Source: Isoetes taiwanensis
Lineage: Eukaryota > Streptophyta > Lycopodiopsida > Isoetales > Isoetaceae
Assembly (NCBI GenBank): GCA_021234155.1
Contig: JAJEKV010000075.1
Location: forward strand, 2,783,280 to 2,847,279
DNA length: 64,000 nt
Direction: 5' to 3'
Below are positions 43,234 through 54,955 of this stretch, piece after piece. Under the pieces are notes generated by a model. That model did not search any database, was not told the DNA's origin, and worked only from the letters and a program-made list of their open reading frames with translations. Position 1 is the first letter of the stretch. Each line of letters starts with the position of its first letter. Position numbers and translations under genes: made by a program.

Positions 43234-44527
43234 ATGGCATCATCTAGTGGCACCAAACGCACAGCAAGCGGGGAATCTATGCACATGCCCAATTCAAAGT
43301 CAACAAAAACGATCCAAAAATCAACTTATTTGTTCGTTGCTCCTGGAAACGAGATACATGTCCTCGTTCTAATCCAATACAGAAACTTGCTACGACCAAC
43401 ATCCAACAGTTATAAGGCGTTAAATGTGGATGTCGTGGACGAGCAAGCAATGCACAAAATCACGGTAACTGCTGACGACGAACGCGGCATGGAATTACAA
43501 ACCATGTTGAGACCAGGTTTTTGGATCTCCATACGTAATTTCGCTGTAACGAAGAGAAACCCATTGTACGAGTACAGAGATTGTGTGAACACCATAAAGA
43601 TTCAAAGGAACACTGAAGTGACACCCATTGAAGGGCCTGGAGTGCTACTCTCCTTATTGCCCACAGACAGTGCAAACATACAATCACTGTTAAACGCGAC
43701 CCATGACCAACCCATACACGTCAACCTGCTAGTTGCTATTGTCGGGGTCAAAGAACATGCGATACCCTTGTTTGCTAATCGCAGATGGATGCGACAAAAA
43801 AGATGTCGCAGAACTAAAGTTCTGGCCTGAACATGCACATGTGTTTGACAAGCTCAAACACTTGTTTCTAAAAGGACGTAAACCCATTATCTTATTCAAG
43901 ACCCTAAAGGCAAGTACGTTCCGTGGCCAGACTACCTTAACATCTACAGAAGCTACAATGGCATTCAAGATTGTCGAGGACCCAGTGTCAAGTTGGTTTC
44001 CAGATGAATTATGGTTCCCAGACGATGACGTAGTACCAACACTCACAAATGAAGTCTTCGCAGCACACGTTCTACAAAATACCAATGTACATCTTCTACT
44101 ACTAAAACTAAGCCAAAATTGTCTTCGCTTTTTACTTTCTTTCATACAGCCCTCCACTAATCAAACATCCTTGCATGTACATATCTCAGGCACATTAAGA
44201 TTGAATATAACTAGCGAAAACAAGGTTGTCAAGACGTGCAATGCTTGCAACAAGGTAGTGCTGGACAGTCTCTGCGACACGTGCAAGAACGACGACATGA
44301 CAGAAGAGTTAACAATGTTCGGCGACATCGACACTGGATCCAACATGCTACATGTCACAATGGTAGGAGCATTGCTTGATAAATTCCTCGATTACCCATT
44401 AGGAGGCGCATTAGCTACAATGAAAGCAGATCCTCGATCATTCTGCCAAAGCATACTGAAGAGCCGGAGTAAATGCACATTTGAGCTCAACCACGGACTC
44501 CAAATCATTGCCTTCGACAGGATCTAG
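43234..44527 (+). pseudogene. RPA1-like single-stranded DNA-binding protein of element B
   Basis: An intronless gene in two frames, starting at ATG 43234 (MASSSGTKRT). The first frame has an OB-fold like RPA70 DNA-binding domain A (HVLVLIQYRNLLRP, then MLRPGFWISIRNFAVTKRNP and NTIKIQRNTEV). The second frame, from about 43780, continues domain B (DVAELKFWPEHAHVFDK, KPIILFKTLKASTFRGQTTL, DPVSSWFPDE). It then has a domain C with a zinc ribbon (CNACNKVVLDSLCDTC) and LHVTMVGALLDKFLDYPLGG. It ends at 44527. A single-base frameshift near 43775-43785 breaks it between domains A and B. RPA proteins coat single-stranded DNA during replication and repair. RPA-like genes are known from plant Helitrons, but neither a Rep-helicase nor Helitron ends are seen here. 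It may aid transposition of element B. Confidence 0.8.
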
Positions 44528-45361
44528 GCTCAAAACATGATCCATAACTATACAACAACAAAAGACATCCCTTCATATTTTTAAACAACTTTACTTGGCT
44601 TGCAACTTCCATGTATTCCATGCTGTTAAATTCTTAGCAACCTTCTTCACTTTAAAGTATTGAATTCTTCCTTCATACCCTAAACAAAATTCACATGCAA
44701 AACAATTCATAATTCTTAACATCTTTTGCACACACCCACCCCCAGTCTCTTGTTCCTCTATTTCGATTCTTCATAAATTGTTTCGTATGTTATCAACTAT
44801 CAAGTACTCTAATGTATATCATCCTATTAATAAACTCATGGTTTCAAGTACTCTATTGTCTAAAAGTACCAATTTCAATAAAATGTCAAAACATAACTTT
44901 CAACTACGATTTAAGCCACTTCACAAAATATGTACATCCATTCTCTCCTTTATTACACTTCTCCTTATGCTTCTGCCATCCTAGTTCCATACCACGCACC
45001 AAACACCAATACCTTGCGCTCAAATCCCAAAGTCAATATGTCCAACTACATCCTACTCCAACACCACCTCAACACCTAAGCAGAACTTAGTAATGCAAAT
45101 GCGTACCATCACCTTCACAAAATGTCAATGTCTTAAAATAGCAATTTCGATTCAAACACTCTATTGTCTACAACTACAACTTAAGCCACTTCACTCTCCG
45201 GCCATGGAGGGCAACCCTCCGTGCGCAGCACCTTGTTTTTTTTTGCCCTTTTTTAAAAATGAAAAAGCTTACAAAATGTTGCTTTTTTGGGGGTATTTCG
45301 AATGCTATTTGATCAACAATCTATTTTGCTCCCTATTTTGTCCATTTTTTTCAAGTTTCCA
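44528..45361. other. Non-coding right end of element B
   Basis: AT-rich, with short overlapping ORFs only. It includes ccatggagggcaaccctccg (near 45204), a small palindromic word about 220 bp inside the right end. No gene is supported. Confidence 0.5.
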
Positions 45362-45425
45362 ATTTTTATAAAGGAATCTTTCAAACGCACTTCTTAAATA
45401 AGTGCGTTTCATTTTAAACCTTGTT
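45362..45425 (-). repeat. Element B right terminal inverted repeat
   Basis: The reverse complement of the left terminus (17327-17396), ending ..cattttaaaccttgtt. It contains the hairpin gcacttcttaaataagtgc. Confidence 0.75.
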
Positions 45426-45429
45426 AGAA
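45426..45429. repeat. Possible 4-bp target duplication of element B, right
   Basis: agaa, matching 17323-17326. Confidence 0.4.
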
Positions 45430-46372
45430 GCTGCAGTGCCATAAAAACATATTTTGTATCATCCACAAAGAGAAAGAAAGCATATATTTGAAACACGTGA
45501 AAATTGTATAATAAATACAGCAGAGTGCACAGGTTTGCTGAGAACATCTATTTTTAAATATTCTAATCCAAAGTATCAGCAGGTATCTTATCAATCCATA
45601 TAATACATAGTGATGTTTCAGTAGAATCAATTCAATGCCGAGAACCCTGTAAGGAAACATTCTTTAAGGAAGAATTATTTATTATTGATCATGAACTAAC
45701 AGCAGATTCTTAACAGGTTGTAGTTATCATTGAAATTCATTGGAACATTAACTTTGAGTTCACTTCACTGAGAGATATGCATCAGGATAGCCCTTTTACC
45801 TCGCCCGAAAGACAAAATTCGAAGCAGTGGAAGAAATCGAAATGTATAGTGGCGCAGTGGTGCCGGATTATCGGCGCCTTTGTCGACACCTTCAATTGAT
45901 GCGGGATTCTGCAGCAAAACCTTTGGAGAACTTGGCACAGCTTAGGCGCAGCTCGAGCATCGCCGGGATCTTGCAAAACAAACAAATTTGAATTGGCTTT
46001 TCCCGCTTTCACTCTAATTGTTTGTTACCGAATTCAAATTTTCCTGTCACTGTCCATCCGTAATCTAGTTTCTTTTTCTGGCCTTTATGGCTGCTTAATA
46101 TGTCAGGTTCATTTAATGAACTGACTGTACGGGAGGAATTTGAGCGCGGACGTCCAAGTCGATAAAGACATCTTGTACGGATTGCGTGCTTTTTGCTTAG
46201 GGTATTTTCGCACGGTCGCATTTATGGCCGGTAATCAATAAAGCCCGCCGGCCGGTAATTAATACGGCCGGCGTATAATTAATGCGCCCGCACGTACGGC
46301 GTCATTATGGCTGGCACGACAATCCACGCATTATTATGCTCGGCGGGCATTTAATTTCCGCGGCCGCGTTCC
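45430..46372. other. Upstream region of the element A methyltransferase-type gene
   Basis: No gene is supported. The last 170 bp are GC-rich, with taattaatacggccggcg-like phrases and a palindrome variant (ccgcggccgcgtt, about 46359-46371) just before the TATA box. It continues the shared promoter of element A, whose other half is at 16922-17326. Confidence 0.5.
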
Positions 46373-46380
46373 TATATAAA
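46373..46380 (+). promoter_or_regulatory. TATA box of element A methyltransferase-type gene
   Basis: tatataaa, about 145 bp before the ATG at 46525, placed between two palindrome variants. Confidence 0.6.
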
Positions 46381-46419
46381 TTCGCGCCCAGCAATCTCAT
46401 ATCATCTCAGACAGTTTTC

Positions 46420-46879
46420 GGCGACCGCGATTTCTTCAACGCCTAGCGCCTTCGAGCTTGCAGCGGCTTCAAGAACCTCCCTAAAACGACCGGAATTTCG
46501 TATTCAGCCGGCGCCCGCGATCCCATGGCACCTAAGGACTCCCTCAGAGAAGGTAAATTCTAAGATTTCAGCTCAGCAAGATCGCCGCCGCGATCTTGCT
46601 TACTAGATTTTGTAATGTTTTGATTGCTATAACTGCTCAGGAAGATCGCGACCGCGGTCTTGCTGAGCATAGGTTTTCTTTTCTTGCCTTGCATTACTGC
46701 CACCCCAACAACGCGGCCGCGATGTTGTGGAGTAGTAGTATAGTAGCTCACCAGGATCGCGACCGCGATGTTCGTGAGCAGTGGTATTGTTTTCTTGCCC
46801 TGCTTAGCTGCTACACAACATCGCGGCCGCGATAGTGTGGAGTACTATTATAGTTGCTTGGAAAGATCGCGGTCGCGGT
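46420..46879. repeat. Element A palindromes, leader and intron 1 cluster
   Basis: ATCGCGGCCGCGAT-type units at about 46420 (half), 46581-46594 (atcgccgccgcgat), 46645-46658, 46711-46723, 46756-46769, 46820-46833 and 46866-46879. The centre alternates between CGGCCG, CGACCG and CGGTCG. Each is flanked by aag or cagg on the left and cttg or gttg-type text on the right. Six of the seven lie inside intron 1 (46553-46957), the same place as in element B. Confidence 0.88.
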
Positions 46880-49800
46880 TCTCTTGAGTAGTTTATACTT
46901 TTCGTTGTACAACATTATGCAGCCTATCAGGCACTCACCACAGGCTTTTGTTTACAGCCCTTGCTCTGTTTCGTGGACCGGATGTCGAACCCATCCGTAT
47001 TATAACCCCTTCTAATGAATGCAAATGGTGTATAGAGATTGCACAAGCAATACCACACATTAAAGGTGACCGCAGAAAGGACCTGTGCCTGTTCCTGCGC
47101 ACTGGAAAGAAACCTGAGGACGTTGAACAAGTTGGCATAGTGGTGGCAATGTGGGAAGGCACGAAGAACAATGTGCAAGATGCTATCATATGCAGCATCA
47201 AGAACACACACCAATTGCAGTTCCTGGAGTACATTCTGAAATGGCGCAATTATGACCCATCTATGATGACAGCCAGCAAAATGAACAAGCCAGCCACAGG
47301 AAAAAACGTCCCAACATCAGCTAAGGGTTATGGCTGGGTGTTGCCATCTTATGAATCTCTCTCTTTGTCAGGTATAAAGGGAAACAGAGACATCTTGGTA
47401 GGGTTCTCGGCATGCAGAAATGGTTTGTCCACAGACAAGAAGCCTCCGAGCTGTGCTTTGAAAGCAGTTCGGGACGAGAAAATGCCCTCGGTGATGGACA
47501 CCAATTGGCTAAGAGCCGTGGCCAAGAAAAAAAGTGTGAAGCCAATTGCTACTTTGGGAGAGCCTTCAGCATCAAAAACAGTTGTTGAAGAACCACAATC
47601 CACGATAAACCCCTCCGGTATTATTAACCCTACTCTTCCTCTTGCTTTAAAGGCCCCAGATAGCACTACATCTGGTGGATTTATTCCAAAAAAACTTACT
47701 ACTTTCAAAATTAACCTAATCTGAACACTGACGATACCCCGCAACCCAGCAGTTCTCAAACCCCCCCTTCTGTTACGGAAGCCTCCTCTAGACTAGCATT
47801 GACATGGCCACACGCACCTGCCATTCCAGTCGAGTTGAAGTTCAATCCGGAAGAGGAGCGCAAGATGGCAGAGCAAACCACTCAAAAGCTTGAACAATTT
47901 AAACGGTTTTACCCCTTAGGGGTTAATTGGTTTACCAAGATTTCTATTTTTGATTGTGAACCTGCACTAGCAAACCTGACACACCGAATGCGATCAAATG
48001 ACCATGTTCAAACTCTGGTTAAAAGCTTCAAGACATACCCAACAGAGGTCCTCACACCTGCTGACGTCGTGCCATTTGACCCTATTACCAGGTAACTGAT
48101 TCTTTATCTTTTGGACACTCGTTGTTTAGATTTGACTTGATGGTTGTCTATTTTTCAGGAGGAGGGTGACATGGAGCAATCCAGAGGATTTAAAGGGCAA
48201 GAATTTTTACATTATTTCTGGCAACCACAGTATTTGCGCGGCACAACTCCTTTGTTCGGTCGTCGGCCAGTTGGAGCAGCAACTAGAATTTGCTAAAGTA
48301 TATGCTAGAAGAAGATCGAGAGTGTTCAACGGAAATCTTACAGAGGAATATATAGAGTTGAGTATTCAATGCAACGAAGTAATTGCAAACACCGTCTACA
48401 GAGAGCCACTGATTGAAAAACCGCAACAACTTCGTCATCAGCACAAGGCTTATGGCTGTCCTCCACAAGGACCGATAGGGACTGCTACAACTTCAGCTTG
48501 GAAGGTATTTATTCATTTTCGACTCGCCAACATCGCGGCCGCGATCTTGATGACCTTTGCTTCTGCAGGATTTCCATGAAATTGCAACGACCACTTTTTG
48601 AAAGTGCAGGAGCTTAAAGATGAAAAACAATTCATCTTTATGGATGAGAAGGTTTTCAAGAAGTTAATGGAAGTTGCCGGACTGTGGGTGAACCGTAAGC
48701 TCAGTGACGACCATGGTGAGTTTCCGGACAAGCCATCCAAAGACTTCTTTAACAAGACCTGGCTCTGGTTGCTACGAGGTATGTCGAATGCAGAGGTGTC
48801 ACAGCTGCTCGATGAGATTATAGAAGGCAAGACGTATTTAAAGGTGCAGTCAGGGTATAGCGGGAGATTTGATTGCAAGCAACGGGCAACTGACATTAGA
48901 ACCCTAACTTTTATGAGGTGCAAAATTTTATCTTATGCCACAAATTTGCTGCAAAAGGATTTCGATAGCTGGGAGGAATTGCTTCAGGCTTTTCCTGATT
49001 TGACTGAACAGAGAATACTTAATATATCAGATACCGATACAGAGTACGTGAAGGCTAACTATAACAAGGATCATACACTAGGTAACCTACCTGTAGCCTT
49101 TCTGGAGCCAATCAGAAATATTCTAAAGCCAGAAGAGGCTAGAAAAAGAAAAGAAAAGAAAAATATTGTCATAGCAGTGACAAAGGATGGCATCCCTACT
49201 TCCTCCCCAAAGCAAGTCGAGAAATGCCACATTGATATTTATTGACATCCGAGGGATGAACAAGGTATGGGATTGCAAGAAATACACGATCTATTTACAA
49301 GGATAGCTACCATGACTACGCCAAAGTTTATCACTTGGTTATTATCATGCCTCGCGTGAATTTGCCCAATTGCTTGTACAAATGTAAGCAAATTCAGGGA
49401 GGTGGCCACCGCCTTTTTAGGTTCTTATGAAGAAATGGGTTGGGAGAGCAAATGAAGGGTGAAAGAATATCGAGACTATATTAGTCATATGTGCATTAAC
49501 AGGAGTGATGTTCGTAGCACCCTTGTGCAACCTGAAATGGAACTTCGCTATCTCCACACAAAGAAGGCTCCTAAAGCAACACCATTGCCTCCAATGCCGC
49601 TAACAGTAAATGAGGATGCCGATGAGAAGATAAAAAAGAAGTTTCAAACTCTTTTACAAAAACCAAGATACAAATGGGCGGCAATGGAAGGAGAGCTTGT
49701 ATTGAAATGCCAGCTGAAAACCTCGTATGCCTATTATATTGTTGATCACCGGTGCCCACCGACATCTCGCGCTATGCTCGATTTCTTTTTACGGCCGGGC

Positions 49801-50090
49801 AACTTCATCAGACGCTCTTATGCAAGGCAAAAAGAGCGTGGCCTTTGAAAGTTCAGCTAAAGTGTGCCATTTCCTGAGGGCCTTCTTGGAAACGCTTGAG
49901 AAAATGGCCACCAAACTACTGGGATCCAAGAAGAGGAGAAAGCAGAGAATGCGAGCCTAATCCTTTGCTGCCCAACATCAGTATTACCCAAAACACAGAT
50001 ATATCAGGGTTGGATACCATTTTGGATACCCTCGATGTTAAATCCTACGAGGAGAGAATGCAAGAAACAAAGCGCTTGCTGGAAGCTTAA
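46525..50090 (+). pseudogene. Element A ParB-like/methyltransferase-related gene, decayed
   Basis: Exon 1 is 46525-46552 (MAPKDSLRE) and exon 2 starts at 46958, after a 405-bp intron full of palindromes. A frame change near 47715 leads to exon 3 text up to 48091. Exon 4 is 48159-48504 and exon 5 starts at 48569. A ParB N-terminal pattern is clear: NLTHRMRSNDHVQTLVKSF, then FYIISGNHSICAAQLL (near 48208). Exon 5 (with a 1-nt loss in a T run at 48595-48599) matches the element B protein around SWEELLQAFPDL and PVAFLEPIRNILKPEEARKR. The methyltransferase half is degenerate: stops follow 49245, no DPPY-like motif is found, and RPGNFI (49792-49809) jumps in another frame to DALMQGKKSVAFES. The glycine-rich motif I has been lost. 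A helical tail follows to 50090. It is catalytically dead even where readable. Confidence 0.7.
48532..48545. repeat. Element A palindrome, intron 4
   Basis: Exact ATCGCGGCCGCGAT inside the 64-bp intron 48505-48568. Confidence 0.92.
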
Positions 50091-50695
50091 TTTTGACGGA
50101 AAAAGGTATTGAAGCCCTCGAGCCCACTTTTAAAAAATTAAGTGCGCTGAATGAGAAGATTGATGGGTACATGCCATTCTTGACAAAGCGAACATAAGTT
50201 TGAATACATGGGCGCATAAACACATGGAAATAGACCAACAAAGACATGGAAAATGACCAACAACACATGGAAACGCACCAAGATGAGGTCATTTGGGACA
50301 TAAGAGCATCAGTACACGGCAAGAAGCGTAAGCTCTTTCATCCACACGAGATTGCTACTCAATCCGGAGAAGGAACTTATAGGCGTGAACAAAGGTGGGG
50401 AGAGTGAAAATGCGAGCCCGATTCACATGTGGAGCGATCGCAAAGGCCATGGGTGTTGAGATTCCGTGAGGTCACAAAGTTATTCGTGAGATGGACACAA
50501 CACAAACTATAGAATTGGGTAGAGCGCATGTCATCCGCATGGCCAATGAAATGGGTGTGATACCTGATAGTGTATCTGAAACACAATCACAAGAATTATA
50601 ATTGCATTCCTCAAGAATGATTACTGTACATTACTATGTATTACCATATCTTTTTGTCCTTACTACTACTTCGTGCATGTTTAATGTTAAAAATA
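50091..50695 (+). other. Decayed 3' end of the element A gene
   Basis: Coding-like but frame-broken text, with repeated phrases such as acacatggaaa (three times in 50215-50275). It probably once encoded a helical C-terminal tail. It ends in AT-rich sequence with no further gene. Confidence 0.4.
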
Positions 50696-50709
50696 ATTGC
50701 GGCCGCGAT
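50696..50709. repeat. Element A palindrome, 3' flank
   Basis: attgcggccgcgat, one mismatch from the consensus (position 3, C to T), about 600 bp after the gene. It is the rightmost copy seen and marks a minimum extent for element A. Confidence 0.85.
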
Positions 50710-51599
50710 CCTCTGTGGCAAATACATAGCTTTAAATACTGAAATGTTTGTGCTATGCTTGCTCCACTGTACCTATTTTGTACGTAATGCTCTCATATGG
50801 TTTTAATAAAAGCTCATTATTTTGTCTCTTTTCTGCTGCGAAAGATTGCGTTCACGATTCTTGCGATAAGATAGAGCATTCCCTCCTACTACATTCTACT
50901 CACGATGGACCTTTGCATGAGCTGCGAATCATTGGTAGAATTTGTACAAAAAAACGCCAACTTTTACTCAGTTGCTAGTAGTTTCTGCACTATATGGCTA
51001 ACCACGAACCTATTTCATGCTAAACGAGAATTCCAAATTTCTCTAATTAATTAATTCATGCTTTATAGTGGCATATTCTTGTAGCACATGACTCTTTTAA
51101 CAAAATATTATTTTCCCTTTCCCACATAGTGGCTTAAAAAAAAATAAAGATTAAAAGAACATTGGCAAACTCATGAATAACATATAAAATATTAAATATA
51201 GCACAAATCCCATAACACATCGAAACAAAAAATTCCATTTTTTTTCCCCGATACAAAAAACGCGGCCAATAAAACGTGGCCACTATCAAAAAAATTCTTA
51301 AAGAGTCTGTTACTTTTAAAAATAACAAGCCCTTAAAAAGATAAACCAATAAAATAATTTAAGCCCTTAAAATAATATAAGCTTCTTTATTTCCCTTCTT
51401 ATTTTTAGCTACATCTTTTCCTCTTTATTTATATGAACTCTCAATGGTTCATCACGCACAAAACACCCCTGTTTTTGAATAAACATTTTCCCCCTAATAA
51501 AAAACTTGTAAAAACCAGTTGCCAACATAATGGCTTATTTGCTGTGACTCCTTTGACACATATATATTAAATAATTCCCTTTTCCAAAACTATATTCAT
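50710..51599. other. Stretch without a gene, possible right end of element A
   Basis: AT-rich. At 51263-51285, acgcggccaataaaacgtggccac forms a hairpin-like pair (gcggcc and ggccac). It resembles in layout the subterminal hairpin of element B, so the right end of A may lie near 51290-51350. No left counterpart was found, so this is only a suggestion. Confidence 0.3.
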
Positions 51600-52080
51600 T
51601 TTACTTATTACGATTTTGTGGCTAGAATTGTGGGGATGTTAGTAATCTTGTTTGATATCACCTTATAGACCATCTCAAAGCTCAAGTTTATTGAATACAA
51701 ATGCTTATCCCTTTAAGCAATTTGCTACCATATGGGCATGCATCCTTATTTCTTTTGTGTCTAGTAGCTACAAAGAAAGCTACTTCTTCTAGGGGGACAA
51801 TTTAATTGGTTTTTAAGTAGAAGTTAAGAGGATTATTCGCTTACTAGGGGAAAGATACCTGTCTTGATTTAAATCTTATGCATCATAGAGCAACCAACAT
51901 GGCCTAAGGTTTCAACCAGGCAATCACACTGTTCTAGTCCTAATTGATGCCATTGTCGGTGTGGGTATAGAAGCAATATGATGGCCCTCATCTTGCTTTC
52001 TGGCAGATAAAGATCATGCCATGAGCAAGAAGCTAGAGGGTTTGAGTGTAAACAAGGCCAAAGCGTCTACACAAAAGAAG
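51600..52080 (+). repeat. Dispersed repeat R3, copy 1 (empty site)
   Basis: Direct-orientation match to 54956-55266 continued at 56783-56860. Shared runs include gtttattgaatacaaatgct, tatccctttaagcaatttgc and gaaagctacttcttctag. The phrase attgtcggtgtgggtatag here is uninterrupted, where the other copy holds a 1.5-kb insertion. Confidence 0.8.
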
Positions 52081-52639
52081 AAACATAAGCCCCATAAAGG
52101 AAAAGCCAAGGATAGGAAATAGAGACGATTTTATGGTTTTGCTCTTACGAATAGCAACCATGGCTGTGCCATGTCGGAGATATGAATAATTGAAGAGGAC
52201 TCGACATTGCTTAAGAGATGAAACCGAGATATTTGCTAGCATTAGAAGGGAAATCAGTGAGTAAACAAATGTCTTGGGCAAATGATGTTCTCCTTTGCGG
52301 AAGAGGAAAATGGATTGGCATCAGATGTACTGAGAAGCAATTTCTAATGAAATGTAATGACAACATGTTTTGATTCAACATGAATTATACTGCAGAAGAT
52401 AATGCTCTTTTGCCTGCAAAATGCACGAAGGGAGAAATTGTTGCGCTTTTAGCTTTTCCTTGTCTTTAGAAAGGGACAATGGCCATGGTATTGATACCTA
52501 AAAATTTTGTATCTTACAGTTTCCTTCCAAGGCACGTTTGGAAAAAAGTCAAAACACATATCGACTATGCCAAAAACTTGGAAGGTGAGAGGGTGGGTTA
52601 GGTTATTGAAGGGAAAATAACTATAATGCTATTTTGCAA

Positions 52640-52890
52640 AAATTACTAGAATGCCTTTTAAACGAAGGGCATTTTAGGTAATACGATAATATAAAACAAT
52701 TATAACTTGAAAATTTCAACTCTGTTTTAAATGATTCCACCTTGATACTCTCATCTATAACTTCTGTGACCTCATTCTCTATAAGTTTCGTGAAGGCCAC
52801 TTCCTAGTTTGATTAGCCACAAAGAACTTATTGATATTTTAATCGAACACCTTATTTTTTGGGGCATTTTGGTAACTTTTGGAAAGCATA
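52640..52890. repeat. Dispersed repeat R1, copy 2
   Basis: Same orientation as 1-290, with shared agggcattttaggtaatacg and ggggcattttggtaactttt blocks. No coding potential. Confidence 0.7.
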
Positions 52891-53135
52891 GGCAAGTGGA
52901 ATTTCCTACTTCCGGCATAGTGGCATCTCGGGGGATACTTATTCAAAAGAGATAATACCATGTGCGTGCAGAGGGTGGCCAAAAATGCCCCCATATACGG
53001 TTTTATGAAAGACAAATTTAACCCCAAGTAGTGGCCAAAAACCCCATAACTCCTACGTGTACGTGTGGAAATGGTTCGAACCCCCCCCCCGCCACCACGA
53101 GTCATTCAGGTACATTGTATGGCACTCAAAGTGAA

Positions 53136-53243
53136 CCCCCCTTGAATCGCCATGCCAAAGCCACACCATCCAAATATCAATGGCGAGATTTAGAGGAGAT
53201 TATCATGATAATCAGTAAATCCTGTTGTAGACTAGTTATGCCT
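53136..53243 (-). repeat. Repeat R4, copy 2
   Basis: Reverse complement of 440-545, including the gattatcatgataatc hairpin and the tctacaacagga end. A C10 run lies just to its left (53084-53093). Confidence 0.65.
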
Positions 53244-53299
53244 AGCTCTTGGACATTTTCATTTAGTATGCAAAATTTAGCTTTCTCAATACTAAAACA

Positions 53300-54249
53300 T
53301 GGAGGAAGGCTTTCTTAGAAAATAAGGCAATTTTTTACATAGGCCGCTCAAGCTTTTATGTACACTCTCTAGGATCATTATTCTAGAACCTTGAATTTAC
53401 CATCATTTTGGAGCCATCAAAAGATGCCCCAGAAGCATCATTGTTGGAGGTTGAAATGGTGTCACATGGCATCAGGCTATACCATAGTTCATTAACTTTA
53501 GATTCACATAGAAATTCCTGTAAGCAACGGACAAGGGTAAATGATAAAAACATAAATCTGTACTTTCGTCAATATCTGCCAAACACATTGCAGCCCATTC
53601 TAATTCCAAGGGCTCGTGCATATTAACAACCATATAGTTTCAACAGTCAACAATACCAGTATATCAGATTGCTTGACATGGTCCATATGTTTTTCTCTGG
53701 GCCATAAAGGGAAACATCCTCGGTTCCCTGATAAAATGGCAACCCACTGACTGTAGCTGAATGTAGATATTGAATGTCAGTTCCAAACAAGTAATTAAAG
53801 CAAGAACAATCAACAATCTAAAAAACATGGAGCTCTTTGGCTGCACCTGTGATTTCAGCCAGATCTATGGCAAGCTCCCCTTGCTCTGTGGCCTTGCAAA
53901 CTCGCCCACATGCCCTGCAGACTCTGGGTCTGGGGCAGCCTCTACTGGAATCAACCTGCCATCGCAACCTCCTTGCCTGCTCATGATGTATGCAAAATGC
54001 TCTAACCTGCCCTATAACAAAATGCTCGATGCTTGTTTGTCAAGTATAGGACAAAATACCATCACAGTACACAAAAAGCATACATACATGGGTGAGCCTA
54101 TGGTAAACAATGCCAGGAAATGTCGTGCACACTCTATAAATACATATGATATACGAAGAGCTGAATACATGGTCAAATCATATAGAAACCATTGAGAAAA
54201 AGCCTTACAAATATATTTTTTACGCGATGAACCATTTTTTGTGATATTC
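53300..54249. other. Stretch without a confident gene
   Basis: ORF 53770-54195 (141 codons, plus) contains a Cys-containing stretch and an Ala/Gly/Ser turn region but no recognised domain. No paralogue is in the window. Confidence 0.4.
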
Positions 54250-54955
54250 GTGGCGAAAAGCTTGATCTTGTCGGTCCAAAAGATTGAAATTGTCAGATTG
54301 AGGAATAATCTTCTCAACCTCTAGTTTAACGAGGGCAACCCTCCCCTCTCGTGAATTATACACATAACCCACTCGGCCTACTGACCTCGCGGGTTATTTT
54401 GCATAACCCACTCTAGGAGAGAGTTAACTTCCTCAAAAAGTTTGGATTATGTGGCATAAAATTTTGCCCCATGAATTCTTCATATGGGCATTGCATAAAT
54501 ATAACTAGACTACCATATATTCATGAACGAGGACTAAAGTATGAACAATAGCAATAATATTACCAACTAATGCCCATAATCCATAATGCAACGAGGGAGA
54601 TCCTACTCCGTCTGACACTACAACTAGATAAGATCAAAGTTATAACATTTGAGGTCCTACCCGTTCAGACACTAGGGATTCAGACTAATTAGATAAGATT
54701 ATCATGATAACTAGATAAGGTTAGAGTTATAATAGTTGACTGGCTATTAGAGACAATAGACAAAAGACCGAAAGGGGGAGGGAAGAGTGGTCATTGTCAC
54801 GCAACATGTTGGATATGCGTTCCTTAAAAGGCCAATGCCAAGGTTCCATAATTGTTTTAGTTTGTAAGAATATATGTTATATTAACAAGTAATTTATCGA
54901 GCGAATATTTCTTTGGTTTTGAACATTTGGAGCTGGACACATTATTAACATCCAA
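54250..54955 (+). repeat. Dispersed repeat R2, copy 2
   Basis: Matches 5480-5960 in the same orientation, with an added internal block (about 54725-54860). It is followed immediately by R3 copy 2. Confidence 0.75.

Larger units (their letters stand above)
17327..45425. mobile_element. Element B: DUF7869, ParB-methyltransferase and RPA transposon
   Basis: The left end reads aacaaagtttaaaatgaaac, then acacttattt, aacgcactt and tttgaaagattcc. The right end, on the other strand, reads aacaaggtttaaaatgaaac, then gcacttattt, agtgcg and tttgaaagattcc. Inverted similarity runs over some 60-70 bp. B lies in the shared upstream region of element A. Without the 13.2-kb retrotransposon nested in it, B is about 14.9 kb. 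Gene order: DUF7869 gene (minus), palindrome-rich promoter, ParB-methyltransferase gene (plus), about 4.8 kb with few ORFs, then an RPA1-like gene (plus). All three genes carry lesions, so the copy is probably dead. The superfamily is unknown to me. Confidence 0.7.

Noticed and set aside
43234-44527. Helitron as the source of the RPA-like gene
   Set aside because: No Rep-helicase, no TC...CTRR ends with a terminal hairpin were recognised around it, and it lies inside the inverted repeats of element B. Not fully excluded.
53770-54195. 141-codon plus-strand ORF as a real gene
   Set aside because: No domain, no promoter or splice evidence, no paralogue; length is possible by chance in 64 kb.
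5480-54955. R2 copies as long terminal repeats of one giant element
   Set aside because: The copies are diverged, lack TG...CA ends and a primer site, and similar dispersed repeats (R1, R3) occur nearby in a different order.
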